A stretch of 64,000 nucleotides of DNA from Dryococelus australis (GCA_029891345.1 CM056997.1:217142712-217206711), one strand, 5' to 3'. Shown: positions 1 through 12,670, counted from the stretch's first letter. The notes: generated by a model not told the origin, from the letters alone. Made by a program: numbers and translations.

Positions 1-911
1 GGATGGATGTAGGGGACGCCTCAAACTGTTCATCTGCATTACAGCATTTTCGACATTCACACCTTTTTTCCCCAGGAAACTATTGAAAGTGCGTGCAATG
101 TGCTGATCTACGATAATAAACACACACTTCAGCCGACGCCTATTAAGTGTTTTTTAGGCATACACGCAGATTAGGAACACAGTTTCAGAGAACTCCATCG
201 TAGCTAGAAACTGCAATTTCAAAGCACTGCATGTCAAATATACGGGTAATTTGAGTGTCAACTCTTTTACATATATATTAATTTTTCTTTTCTGGTTCTT
301 TTAAAAGGAGTTTGATTTGTAGTGTGGAATATTCATAAGAAAGTTTTGTACTAACTGACTGTGGAACCTATGGAAATGGTTTAATTAGATCCGTGGCATA
401 AGGAGCGACCAAATATAAATTAATTGGTGTGTCAGCATCCGCCTTACACCCAGGAAAAGGCGCGGGATTGTTGCTAGCCTTTAACGTTGCACATCACCGA
501 TCATGATGTTACATATTCTACATACAACATATCAGAAGTCGACGATTATGCTACATTCTGTGAGATATGTTAAGGGGTTATGTGGAAAACTAGGACGCGT
601 TTCAGACAGTTTTTTAAAGCATACTATTGTCTTACAGTAGTGCAGATTGTGGCAAATAATGTGTGATCCTAATGCAAATACAACGAATTTTTACGATTTC
701 CATTAACAGACAATAAGATAAACGTATATTTTCTACGAGTATATCTTACAAGAAGCGTGAAAGATGTATAGAGAGTACTTGTTAAAGTAGGCAATTTAAA
801 TACAAACATTAAAAAAATAATAATAATAATGTTCGTATCTATGCTACGCTTGACACCGCCATCCAGACTCCCTGTAAAGTTATCAGTGAAGAAATACAAA
901 TATATCATAAT
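1..911. other. AT-rich non-coding sequence
   Basis: No gene, RNA or recognised repeat is visible here. There is a short (TAA)n tract near 815-830. Open frames are short and lack protein-like composition. The stretch ends abruptly at the outer border of the giant inverted repeat. Confidence 0.6.
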
Positions 912-3908
912 GGAGGCTCTGAGCGCGTAGTTTGTTGAGACCGCCGCCTAGATGGTGCTGCTGTGTAAAGGTTGCCAAAGAGGAGGGGAAAGGAAGGAGG
1001 CGATGCACGCTCGGACCTATGGTGCCACGTCATTCTCGCGGATAACTGTACATTGTTGCCAAATTGTCAGCACCTGCAGAGAACAGAGTATGTCCCTCAG
1101 CACCCAGCGACCACCATGCTGTTGGTTGAACTCTCGCGGAGCACCGCGTAAGCAGGAAAAACTGACTCAACAAACCATTCAACTCGCTTATCCCTCAAAA
1201 CGGTTTGAAAAATATTCCATGGAACTTTCACCACTAGCCCTACACATAATGAGACTTCGTATAGATTTGTCAATATTCATGCACGTTCATTAGTTGACGT
1301 GTAAATGAACATAGCAATCTAACCGATTTTTCTACTCAAAAACCTGATTTAACATGGTCCACTAAAAAGTATGCTAAATCGTGGGTATTAGTCAAAATGA
1401 AATATTTAAGCCCCTATAAACCTTAATAAAACATGAAAATGTATTATTCTGTAAACAAAATGTTTCTAGGTTCAACACTTTACACAAGGCAGCATGAAAT
1501 GTTTTAGGTATCGCGCCGTTTTGTGGCTACACAGATTGAAATTACAAATAAGTGTACATATTTGCAAACGTACTTATCATAGCCTTGGTGTTTAACTCCT
1601 AGAGAATATTTATGAAAACTGTTTACTTGGCGAATTGTTTTGATAATAATAATATTAGGTAGTATTAATTCTGGAACCCAGTTTAAAGTTTTGAAAGTTG
1701 TTGCGATTATATGTGTTTTGAACGTATCGCACATTCTGTCGAATAAATTGCAACAAAATGTACCTACAATTAACACATGTGTAAGCCTACTACATGCTAT
1801 ATCCTATAGTCTATCATATTATAAGTAATGAAGTTTACTTATGTTCGTTTGAATAATTATATCATAAAACATACTTTCTTTGGTTACCACAACAAGTGTT
1901 ACTAAGTTGATAGGTTACTATGACAGACAAATTTATAAGTGAACAGTAAAACAATAAATAAAGTTGACCTAAATAATAAAGGAAAATGTTACATTCACAC
2001 TGATTTACAATATCAATGGTCACACAAAAATGTAATTTGTGGTTTTCGTAGATAAATCGACAAAAAGCAATGTGTTTTTACTGCTTTCTTGCAGCCAAAT
2101 TGCTCCTCTGTCGGCGTTTCTCTATCTCTTGGTACCAGATGCGTCTCCAACATTTTACTACGACAGCCCGAACGTGTTTATATGAACGTGTTCACGAGCC
2201 ACGAAATATGCATGTTACTTTGAATGCATAGTTGTAATAAGCTCCTGTATATCTGCTGCAGCAGAGAAGCATGTGATGTATAATAGCAAACATTAATATT
2301 GCTACTCCAAATATTTCATTGTCTTGGGAAGAATTTCGTCATTATTGTATCGGGTAATCACCACACCTGACTGACGTAAGCAGAAAACACAGCAAGGTGA
2401 TGTAAGCTTGAGTTTCAAAAACAGACCTCGGGCTGTGAATCCATGACACGTGGAACACAACAACAAAGAAACTAGTTAATGTCGATTACCGAAGTAAGCG
2501 TAAAATAGCGCACATAATGTAGGTTTTTACTGTAAATAAATACCAAAAATTCGTAGGCGACGCGGCATATCATGACCAACATAGCAGGAAGTGTACGTAA
2601 ATTAATACACATAAACCAGCATACTGTTTTACTAACATGCGATCTAGTTAAGGTTGATTTTCTATTAATTTTTACTTTGCGTCTACATTGCAGTTCCATT
2701 TTCCACTGTATATTAACCGCCGTGGTTAACGCGTGAAGTCACCCAAAACAAAATTCAAAAATTGGCAAAGAGCGATATTTAGAAATACAACAGCAAAGTA
2801 ATTTTAGGCCGCAGTCACGCGATGTACAGAACTGCACCACTTTAAATATGTTCAGCACTACATGTGGTTACACTGGCTCCGAACTTGATTCGAACGCAGT
2901 CACTTCTTGTTTAAAGTAAACAGATTGTGTAAGTATATCTAAGCGACTTTTCTTCTGTATTGAGCTGTAATTGGCTGCTATGAAGTAATATGTAGTATTA
3001 TTAAAATGGCTGAAATTGGCGGGAATTTATGTATTTGTTTAAGTAAATAATAAGCCAGGTCAAAAACAGTATTCTCTATATTGTTACAACAAAAATAGGA
3101 CAAGTTGTGTTAAAATTTATAAAATATTTATTATTAATAGTGATTGAAGCGATTATAAATAAATATGGGTGCGTGTTTTTGGTGTTAGGATTTCCCACTG
3201 TTTGCATTCAGTTATTGAGGTGTAACCACTGAAACAAGTTCCGTTTGCAACCATGTTTAAACATGGCTGCTATTCGAAAATGTAATAAATGCGTTTTGAC
3301 CACTAGTGTGAACGCGATCGTAACCATTTACAGTAAATAACTATAAATACATTTTTAAAATATACAAATATCGTTGAAATTCTGCGGTGGCAAAAAAAAT
3401 ACATATGTAACCCATTTAATCGTTATGTAATTCAAAAACAAATGTTAACAAATAAATAACAGTGAACACCATATATGCAGTCTATTTGATACAGAAAGTC
3501 AGACGTTGCAAACACATGTCTCTTTTAAGCGGAATAAGCGTAAAATACGCAAAACGTTTAAACGGAAAATAGTATGCATTAAATATGCCATTCGTTTTAA
3601 AAAACAAGAGAATGTAATAGTATAGATGACTGCCAGAAGTGAAATAGGCATTAGTTTTACAACATTTAAATACCTCGCTAAAGATATAGAACTTCGGCCA
3701 GTGGTAATATATGTTTAAATAATCGTATGAGAGCAAATATCTCTAGTAATTCCAGTTGTGCACACACCCAAACACTATTGTTATAATGACAATTATGTTA
3801 CACTGTTTATGCAATCTCACAAACTACGGAAGTAGGACGTCAAAATATACGGAAACAAACTAAGCGAAATCATGTTTCCTTATGATGTACACTCCCTATG
3901 TCGAACGC
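912..3908 (+). repeat. Left arm of giant inverted repeat (2,997 bp)
   Basis: The arm is the reverse complement of 5592-8588. Position x pairs with 9500-x at every point checked (for example 952/8548, 1504/7996, 2472/7028, 3482/6018), so there is no net insertion or deletion between arms over 3 kb. Short reading frames at 952-1293, 1504-1776 (minus), 2472-2699 (minus) and 3482-3736 (minus) recur letter for letter in the other arm. None resembles a known protein and composition is AT-rich, so I do not call genes. The inner border is at 3908/5592 and the outer border at 912/8588. The outermost 40 bp carries four mismatches, whereas the body is almost identical. Confidence 0.95.
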
Positions 3909-3984
3909 TTGACAAAACTGATGCATAGATCCATTTACTCCTAACGACACCGAGCCAAAATCAACCCTAATGATTCCTAATTAC

Positions 3985-4215
3985 GGTGCCGATTGCGATG
4001 CGTACAGTGCTGATTGTGGTTCGTACAGTGCGGACTGCGGTACATGGAGTGCTGATTGCTATGTGTATATTGCTGATTGTGGTTCGTACAGTGCGTACTG
4101 CGGTGCATGTAGTGCTGATTGCTATGTGTATATTGCTGATTGTGGTTCGTACAGTGCGTACTGCGGTGCATGTAGTGCTGATTGCTATGTGTATATTGCT
4201 GGTTGCACTGCTTGC
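3985..4215 (+). repeat. 21-bp minisatellite with 63-bp higher-order unit
   Basis: There are about eleven units of 21 bp (type: gctgattgtggttcgtacagt). Three variant units alternate to make a 63-bp higher-order repeat, copied at least twice nearly unchanged. Because 21 is a multiple of three, several frames stay open; one reads as a cysteine-bearing heptad of type Y-S-A-D-C-G-S. I see no start context or homology that would make it a gene. The same family recurs on the opposite strand near 39,680-39,915. Confidence 0.85.
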
Positions 4216-4261
4216 AGTACAAGGGTTTTCACATGTCAAGGGTTTTTCGGGAATTTGTTGT

Positions 4262-4830
4262 AATTTTTCGGGAATTTTTCTCGAATTTTTGTTTTCAGGG
4301 TCATTCTATGTCATGTGGTCAAGGTCAAAGTTACCTGCATTCAATATGGTGGTAGTAGTCCGTATCCTGATATGCTTGTTGACTTGTAGGAGTTTTTATG
4401 GACTTTTCTTTTCAAGGTTATTCAAGTTCATAGGGTCAAAGTCACCTGTACCCGATATTGTGGCAGCAATCAGTAATGGTGCTTGCTGATGATTATGATT
4501 TTTATCGAGTATTGCTTTTCAAGGACATTCTAGGTAATGGAATCAAGGTTAAGGTCACCTGCATCCAATATGAGAGAATTAGTCAGTAATATAAAAATTC
4601 TTACTGACTTTTATAAACATTTTCTCGAGTTTTGGTCTCAAAATTATTCAAGGCTATGGGTTCGAGGTCCTGGTTACCTGTATCCAATATGACGGCAGTA
4701 GTCTGTAATTTCATATGCTTGCTGACATGTATATTTCCCGTGCTTTTGTTTTCAAGGTCATGGAGTCAAGGTGGTCAAGATCACTTGCTTACGATTACGA
4801 TTTGGTGGTAGTGGGTCTGAGTCCCTATAG
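4262..4830 (+). repeat. ~112-bp satellite, about 5 diverged copies
   Basis: A recurring unit combines a phrase like aaggtcacctgcatccaata, a variant of gtaatatgcttgctgacttt, and a tttctcgagttttgttttca stretch. Anchors fall near 4342, 4450, 4563 and 4682, giving periods of 108-119 bp, and the last copy is degenerate. The same family occurs as about ten copies at 57,035-58,170 in reverse orientation, and as one eroded unit near 38,570-38,660. Confidence 0.85.
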
Positions 4831-4835
4831 TAAAA

Positions 4836-5591
4836 ATGCAAACATACTTGTCGCATTGTTGCAAATTACAGTATAAAAACGGGACAGAAATTCAGTGCAA
4901 ACGGTTGCACAAAGAGAAAGTGAAGTATGGCATGATAAAAGACAAGGTTGTTCAACATGACGTAATTTTGGAGTCCTCGCCTTGTACTTTGGTTTACCGA
5001 TTTCTGTACAAACCTAATATTTTAACACCAGTTTTGTAATATGGCATCCATAATGAATACATTGCTATTAAACGCTTCGCGGCAGAAACATGATTGAATG
5101 TCGGCAGGTATAGCATATTTGTGGATTTGAAACGCTGTTATCTGGGGGCTAGGCAAGGTGGTTTAGATAGAAAGGAAAGTACTCTGGTTGAGGTGAAATT
5201 CGTTCCTTCTGCTAAGCCACTGGGCCTAATGGAGACCGCTAGACCAAAAAATGACTTATTTTTGGAGAGGATATCCGACAATATGTTAAAACGTAAGAAG
5301 ACGCAATTATAATTTTATCCAGTGCAAGGAGCACGGAACATAACTGGGCGCCAATTCTGCTGTTTAGTGGCAATGACAAACATACAGGAAAGTCTCCAAA
5401 CAGAAAAAATATCAGCGGATGAAACATTTTTGAGCCAGGAAAAGATTCCGAAACGTGAACAATTTTATATGCATCCAGGTTGCCAGAAATCGTGGACCCT
5501 ATTTTCCCAGTACGACGTACGATTGCAGAATCTGCATTTATTACTGCAGGACAGAAATCAGACATATTTAAAAAAGAACAAAAAACGTAAT
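4836..5591 (+). other. Loop segment with short open frames, unrecognised
   Basis: Plus-strand frames at 4836-5039, 5094-5312 and 5322-5630 lie head to tail and have a more protein-like composition than the surroundings, rich in Lys, Glu and Leu. The last runs through the loop border into the right arm. They might be a decayed transposase for the inverted-repeat element, but I recognise no DDE signature, zinc finger or other family motif. The function is unknown. Confidence 0.25.
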
Positions 5592-8588
5592 GCGTTCGAC
5601 ATAGGGAGTGTGCATCATAAGGAAACATGATTTAGCTTAGTTTGTTTCCGTATATTTTGACGTCCTACTTCCGTAGTTTGTGAGATTGCATAAACAGTGT
5701 AACATAATTGTCATTATAACAATAGTGTTTGGGTGTGTGCACAACTGGAATTACTAGAGATATTTGCTCTCATACGATTATTTAAACATATATTACCACT
5801 GGCCGAAGTTCTATATCTTTAGCGAGGTATTTAAATGTTGTAAAACTAATGCCTATTTCACTTCTGGCAGTCATCTATACTATTACATTCTCTTGTTTTT
5901 TAAAACGAATGGCATATTTAATGCATACTATTTTCCGTTTAAACGTTTTGCGTATTTTACGCTTATTCCGCTTAAAAGAGACATGTGTTTGCAACGTCTG
6001 ACTTTCTGTATCAAATAGACTGCATATATGGTGTTCACTGTTATTTATTTGTTAACATTTGTTTTTGAATTACATAACGATTAAATGGGTTACATATGTA
6101 TTTTTTTTGCCACCGCAGAATTTCAACGATATTTGTATATTTTAAAAATGTATTTATAGTTATTTACTGTAAATGGTTACGATCGCGTTCACACTAGTGG
6201 TCAAAACGCATTTATTACATTTTCGAATAGCAGCCATGTTTAAACATGGTTGCAAACGGAACTTGTTTCAGTGGTTACACCTCAATAACTGAATGCAAAC
6301 AGTGGGAAATCCTAACACCAAAAAACCGCACCCATATTTATTTATAATCGCTTCAATCACTATTAATAATAAATATTTTATAAATTTTAACACAACTTGT
6401 CCTATTTTTGTTGTAACAATATAGAGAATACTGTTTTTGACCTGGCTTATTATTTACTTAAACAAATACATAAATTCCCGCCAATTTCAGCCATTTTAAT
6501 AATACTACATATTACTTCATAGCAGCCAATTACAGCTCAATACAGAAGAAAAGTCGCTTAGATATACTTACACAATCTGTTTACTTTAAACAAGAAGTGA
6601 CTGCGTTCGAATCAAGTTCGGAGCCAGTGTAACCACATGTAGTGCTGAACATATTTAAAGTGGTGCAGTTCTGTACATCGCGTGACTGCGGCCTAAAATT
6701 ACTTTGCTGTTGTATTTCTAAATATCGCTCTTTGCCAATTTTTGAATTTTGTTTTGGGTGACTTCACGCGTTAACCACGGCGGTTAATATACAGTGGAAA
6801 ATGGAACTGCAATGTAGACGCAAAGTAAAAATTAATAGAAAATCAACCTTAACTAGATCGCATGTTAGTAAAACAGTATGCTGGTTTATGTGTATTAATT
6901 TACGTACACTTCCTGCTATGTTGGTCATGATATGCCGCGTCGCCTACGAATTTTTGGTATTTATTTACAGTAAAAACCTACATTATGTGCGCTATTTTAC
7001 GCTTACTTCGGTAATCGACATTAACTAGTTTCTTTGTTGTTGTGTTCCACGTGTCATGGATTCACAGCCCGAGGTCTGTTTTTGAAACTCAAGCTTACAT
7101 CACCTTGCTGTGTTTTCTGCTTACGTCAGTCAGGTGTGGTGATTACCCGATACAATAATGACGAAATTCTTCCCAAGACAATGAAATATTTGGAGTAGCA
7201 ATATTAATGTTTGCTATTATACATCACATGCTTCTCTGCTGCAGCAGATATACAGGAGCTTATTACAACTATGCATTCAAAGTAACATGCATATTTCGTG
7301 GCTCGTGAACACGTTCATATAAACACGTTCGGGCTGTCGTAGTAAAATGTTGGAGACGCATCTGGTACCAAGAGATAGAGAAACGCCGACAGAGGAGCAA
7401 TTTGGCTGCAAGAAAGCAGTAAAAACACATTGCTTTTTGTCGATTTATCTACGAAAACCACAAATTACATTTTTGTGTGACCATTGATATTGTAAATCAG
7501 TGTGAATGTAACATTTTCCTTTATTATTTAGGTCAACTTTATTTATTGTTTTACTGTTCACTTATAAATTTGTCTGTCATAGTAACCTATCAACTTAGTA
7601 ACACTTGTTGTGGTAACCAAAGAAAGTATGTTTTATGATATAATTATTCAAACGAACATAAGTAAACTTCATTACTTATAATATGATAGACTATAGGATA
7701 TAGCATGTAGTAGGCTTACACATGTGTTAATTGTAGGTACATTTTGTTGCAATTTATTCGACAGAATGTGCGATACGTTCAAAACACATATAATCGCAAC
7801 AACTTTCAAAACTTTAAACTGGGTTCCAGAATTAATACTACCTAATATTATTATTATCAAAACAATTCGCCAAGTAAACAGTTTTCATAAATATTCTCTA
7901 GGAGTTAAACACCAAGGCTATGATAAGTACGTTTGCAAATATGTACACTTATTTGTAATTTCAATCTGTGTAGCCACAAAACGGCGCGATACCTAAAACA
8001 TTTCATGCTGCCTTGTGTAAAGTGTTGAACCTAGAAACATTTTGTTTACAGAATAATACATTTTCATGTTTTATTAAGGTTTATAGGGGCTTAAATATTT
8101 CATTTTGACTAATACCCACGATTTAGCATACTTTTTAGTGGACCATGTTAAATCAGGTTTTTGAGTAGAAAAATCGGTTAGATTGCTATGTTCATTTACA
8201 CGTCAACTAATGAACGTGCATGAATATTGACAAATCTATACGAAGTCTCATTATGTGTAGGGCTAGTGGTGAAAGTTCCATGGAATATTTTTCAAACCGT
8301 TTTGAGGGATAAGCGAGTTGAATGGTTTGTTGAGTCAGTTTTTCCTGCTTACGCGGTGCTCCGCGAGAGTTCAACCAACAGCATGGTGGTCGCTGGGTGC
8401 TGAGGGACATACTCTGTTCTCTGCAGGTGCTGACAATTTGGCAACAATGTACAGTTATCCGCGAGAATGACGTGGCACCATAGGTCCGAGCGTGCATCGC
8501 CTCCTTCCTTTCCCCTCCTCTTTGGCAACCTTTACACAGCAGCACCATCTAGGCGGCGGTTTCAACAAGCTACGTGCTCAGATCCTCC
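5592..8588 (-). repeat. Right arm of giant inverted repeat (2,997 bp)
   Basis: This is the reverse complement of 912-3908. Differences seen by eye are few: a two-base difference in the T/G run near 3178 versus 6322, one base near 3887 versus 5613, and four in the outer 40 bp. The flank just outside (from 8589) does not match the flank of the left arm. Confidence 0.95.
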
Positions 8589-10744
8589 CGTTAACACTTG
8601 AAATTGTATTGCGAGTGATATGTTCAAACTTGCAATTACTCAAATGGCTATTTCATTTTCGATACACACATTAGTGTACGATATGTATGTTTGTAATATT
8701 ATTCTAACATTTCCACGGTATTATTTTGTTGGAGAATGAACAAACTGTTAAGCACTTTGGTTACGTTTCACTCTAAGGGTTTTGTTCGAATATACACCAC
8801 ACTGGTGCATACGTGTAGTGAGAAAGAGAAGGTGGTAATGTTTTTTCCCATACATTCATGGTAGCGTTCCTAGATTTGATTAGGGGACAGTCAAATGCAT
8901 AGGGAAGTTACCAATTATGTATTGTAGCGGACCTAAATATTCCTGTATTTGCAGCCTGGTATATGGCAGTATTTCCATAATGCGTATTAGTTAAAAACTT
9001 CTATTACAGTTTAGGAAGTTTACTAGAAAAATTTTTACATTGTATGTGAGAGTTATACAAAATTAAAAAAAAAAATTATATCGTAAGTGTGGCTTTCAAA
9101 ACTGCTCAATTGGCTGAGAACAGATTATTACAAATACTAGCTAATCTGATATTGAAATATTAAATATCCGAAGGAATGACTAATCACGTTCTCAATACGA
9201 CATGTATTCAGATGTCAAAACCATACTTTACTTTAGGTATTGGATTTAAACTGGCTTGTTGGGGCTAGGTGCAAACTTGTATTAGGCAATTTCGCCGTAC
9301 TGTATAAAGAGCCATAATGAATTCAAGAACCAATAACCTAGAATATGCAAAATTTATATTTATTGAGATTTATTATTGATACCTTTATTAACTTTATATT
9401 ACTGTTTTATACAGTGACCCAGATTTGATATGTTTTCCCCTCGTAATGATTCTGTGTTCTCGCTTAATGACGGATTGAAATGCAATTGGCTTGCGATGTT
9501 TCCTATTGCTATTGGCCTGCACCTATCTTGTCAGAGTGTTTCGGATCTCCTGAAATAATTTATTAACCGGTGTATCACCACGCTTTAAAATTACCGATGT
9601 TCGTATCAAACATACCTGCATATTCCGGCAATACAAACATTGTCTACAAAACGTAAATATTGCATTATCACCACTCACGAATGGTCTATTTGGCATATCA
9701 TGCTTTTGTGTTTGCAAACCTTGTTTCTGATTATTATAACATATTACAGAAACCAAATAATTGCATTGCTTAAACTAGGTTAATGGAGGGACTTAATAAA
9801 CACTAAATTAACTACACTAAATTAACTGTACAAGTTTCACCTTTATCATTTTCTTAAAACGGTATTCTAACGTATTTGTCTCTAGTTAATCTGCGAAAGC
9901 CATTTCTAGTAATAATAAAATTTCCGCACCAAAAGTGATACTATCAGATCTTATGATAAACTTCGACTAGGAAAAGTATGAGGGTATTCCGTCAGATAAC
10001 GTGATGAGGTTACTTATCCGTGGATACCGTTATGAATATTAATAACGAGTTTGCGTCATGCTAATGGGAAAATGAAGCAATTAAGAAAAGGTGACGTGGA
10101 AAATATTTAAAGCTTATTTTGACATTTTTATCTTTTAAATGACGGTTACTTGAACACTTAGTTAAATGTATTTTTTTATGCTTTGAAATGTAAACACAAA
10201 CGCTTCCTCTTTCCCTTCTTCAACTCTGCTCTTGAGCGGGGGTTTGCGAATTTTTAAATCACTGGAGACAGAACAACACGCGTAAAGAGGTGAGAAATTG
10301 TCAAATATGCCCCAAGAACTGGAACACAACTCGTATCAAAGTTCCTTCAAATTGGTCTGTGCATACAGAAAGACGTATATTGCCACCGAAAAGAGTAAGA
10401 ACATTTTGAATTGCATATCGAGAGGTCTCTTAGGCCAAGAATAAAAGTATCCAATTTTTAAATTATGACATGTGATTCACTGACCTCATACCACAGAATA
10501 CTTAAGAATACACAGGTAAGACTGCTAATTATACCGAAGACTACATTTGAGGTACACCAAATATTCGTCTCCTGCACATGTACCCAATATTGACCTACCC
10601 CAATACTTTCGAATCTCGTAGCGACCAGTCAGATACGAGGCCTGATCCCAGTACCTCACGCAGCCAATCAGAGTTTTGGGCGCGTTCACGTTAATGAAAC
10701 CACCACGCCAATCCGCCTCTGTGTTCTTATATATTCTATTCCAC
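8589..10744. other. AT-rich non-coding sequence
   Basis: Nothing is recognised here beyond a poly-A run near 9064-9075. The longest frame (9523-9756, minus) has no recognisable domain. Confidence 0.55.
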
Positions 10745-10999
10745 TTATTTCTGCAAGTACTCGCGTGACATAACTTATAATTGAGTGGAGAGGATTGGGG
10801 TGTGTAGGGAGCAGCGTCGGAATGCAAGTATGGGGTAAACGGGATAGGCCAGGGAAAACCCTCCGCTCACCAGTGGCATAGTCTGGCATTATTCGCACAC
10901 GCGAAAATACGGGAGTGACCTCACCGGGAATCAAATACGGTTCGCCTTGGTAGGAGGTGAGCGCTCTAACCACCACACCAGCCGTGGGTCCCGGCATAA
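10745..10999 (-). mobile_element. tRNA-derived SINE, copy A
   Basis: Read on the minus strand, a tRNA-like head carries a box-A-like tggtgtggtgg and a box-B-like tttgattccc. It is followed by the family body, including a variant of attttcgc-tgtgcgaat and a gggttttccctgg stretch, and then a tail matching the other copies (cattcc-gcgctgctcc type). The family was recognised by aligning this copy by eye to those at 59,231 and 60,125. Both pol III promoter boxes are slightly degraded. Confidence 0.75.
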
Positions 11000-11000
11000 C

Positions 11001-11812
11001 TTAAATTCTAAGTCATTGTTGAACGGCACAGTATTGCAAGGAAATGTCCTTCTGTGCTTTTTGTGTGGGGCGTAAAGCAATTCTTAGCACTATACTCCAA
11101 AATTATAAATCAGAATTTGCGTGGTGAATAATAGGACTAATCAAAATATAAATACTGCAAACGTTTCCTCGAAGAAAAGAAAGAACTTAATTAGTTCTTT
11201 TCAATAACGAAAAGTCATGATCTGCAACACATAAAATTAAAAATTAATGACTTATAAATGGGTTGTTACAAAACACGTCAGCATTTTGGGGTCGCTGAAA
11301 GTGCCCAGCTACAGTAACGACGCAAAAAATAGCCGACGGGAAAAATAAATTGTAGCGTTTCGAGATGGATGCCCTCATTAACTTTCCTTGTTAAATGGGT
11401 TCCCGATCACGAAGCAGAATGATGGATGCTAGTTTACGATTACATTTGCACGTGCAAACACCAACGTGATTCGTCAGTTTATGCTAGCCCGGCGTGTGTG
11501 TAATCATCAGGAAATATAAATAGTGAAACGTAGAGTATATAACGGCTTTGGGTCTACAGTGATTTCAGAGGGTGGTAGACGCCCCCAAACGCGGATAGTC
11601 GAAATGTGTTATGCGACGTTAAGTTATAAATTACTTGCAATAAAGCAACGAACAATGCCTACAAAGTAGGTAACCATAGAAAACGATATTACGGAGATCA
11701 CAGAGAGGTGATTGCTGCACCTACTATTGATTCGATTTGTATTCTTCCCCTCCCTCTTTTTAACGTTCCTCGGTTTTATGCATCAAAGTTTAGCATGGGA
11801 CGGGTTACAGAT
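11001..11812. other. AT-rich non-coding sequence
   Basis: No gene or repeat was recognised between the SINE and the CACTG-ended element. Confidence 0.5.
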
Positions 11813-11815
11813 TAC

Positions 11816-12670
11816 ACTGTAAAAATAATGGTATAACTATCCGACGAGTGTAAGGGTAGTATTCGTAAAATTGTGGGGGAAACTGTTTTATTTACGGGTA
11901 AGGTAAAATTACCGCACTGAGTAGTAAAATTCAGGTTCATGAAAGTGAAAAATCGCATACTTGGATGGGAAAATTACCATAGGACGTGTGGATCTCCTAG
12001 TCTATTTGTAACTCCTTGAAAATTAAATAATTTATATTTTCTACCATAAAATTAATTATTGTTGTCTAATCATTGAAGTTGTCCAACATGGCTCTTTATA
12101 CGTAACGTATAATTACCGCACTCTGAAGTAAAATCCACGTACATAAAGTTGGAACATCCCATAAATGGATGGGAAAATTACCTTCCGACGCGTACATCTC
12201 TTCAGCATTTTCTCAACAGCTAAGTGGGAGGACGGGTGGAAGAAACAATCATCTTACACACTAATATTCACTTCAAATATTATGCTGTCGTGGTGTTATT
12301 GATAGCGCATCGGCATCGGCCTACTGTGATAGATGTCCATAGTTCGCGCCCACTCTCCGGCAGGTGCCGAGGATTTTAGAATTATGATTTTGGTTACTGT
12401 TCGTCAGAGGATGTAGGTAATAAAAAAAAATTAATAGCATTGATACCCCGTGTATTTTTAATATAATTTTATTATGCAATATAATTAATATTGCCTTACT
12501 TTCAAGGGATTTTCCCCCACTTTGGAAAGGTACTTTCCCGTACGATTAGGGAATAGTACATAACTTGTAATGTTTATTTACTCCACATTTGACACGTAAT
12601 TTTACTTCACATGTCGAAGAAATTAGCTTCTGTTATATGTAAGGTAATTTTACCTCAATTTTTTCAGTGT
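11816..12670. mobile_element. Non-autonomous DNA transposon with CACTG...CAGTG ends
   Basis: The left end reads CACTGTAAAAATAAT and the right end, reverse complemented, reads CACTGAAAAAATTGA. Both ends are flanked by TA. Subterminal A/T-rich motifs of type aattacc recur inside. A ~90-bp segment is present twice in direct orientation (about 11,908-11,996 and 12,111-12,205; both contain ggatgggaaaattacc). No transposase is encoded. CACTR ends recall EnSpm/CACTA elements, while the TA flank would fit Tc1/mariner-like relatives, so the superfamily is unresolved. A tRNA-like segment near 12,290-12,420 may be an inserted SINE remnant. Confidence 0.6.

Larger units (their letters stand above)
3909..5591. 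other. Loop of the giant inverted repeat
   Basis: This is the unique 1,683-bp spacer between the arms. From left to right it contains a 21-bp minisatellite, a ~112-bp satellite and a region of short plus-strand frames (4836-5591). The presence of a real loop argues against a simple hairpin-read artefact, which normally gives a palindrome with no spacer. Confidence 0.9.

Noticed and set aside
952..1293. 113-codon frame near the arm border, mirrored at 8207-8548
   Set aside because: It is preserved only because the arms are identical. No domain, codon pattern or upstream context supports a gene; the same holds for the frames at 1504, 2472 and 3482 and their mirror images.
3985..4215. CRISPR-like array or Cys-rich repeat protein
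   Set aside because: Units are contiguous with no unique spacers, the setting is eukaryotic, and frames are open on both strands simply because the period is 21 bp.
912..8588. Hairpin-read assembly artefact
   Set aside because: Not excluded, but a unique 1.7-kb loop and clustered mismatches at the outer tips are not what a missed-adapter palindrome gives. Kept as a real structure pending read support.
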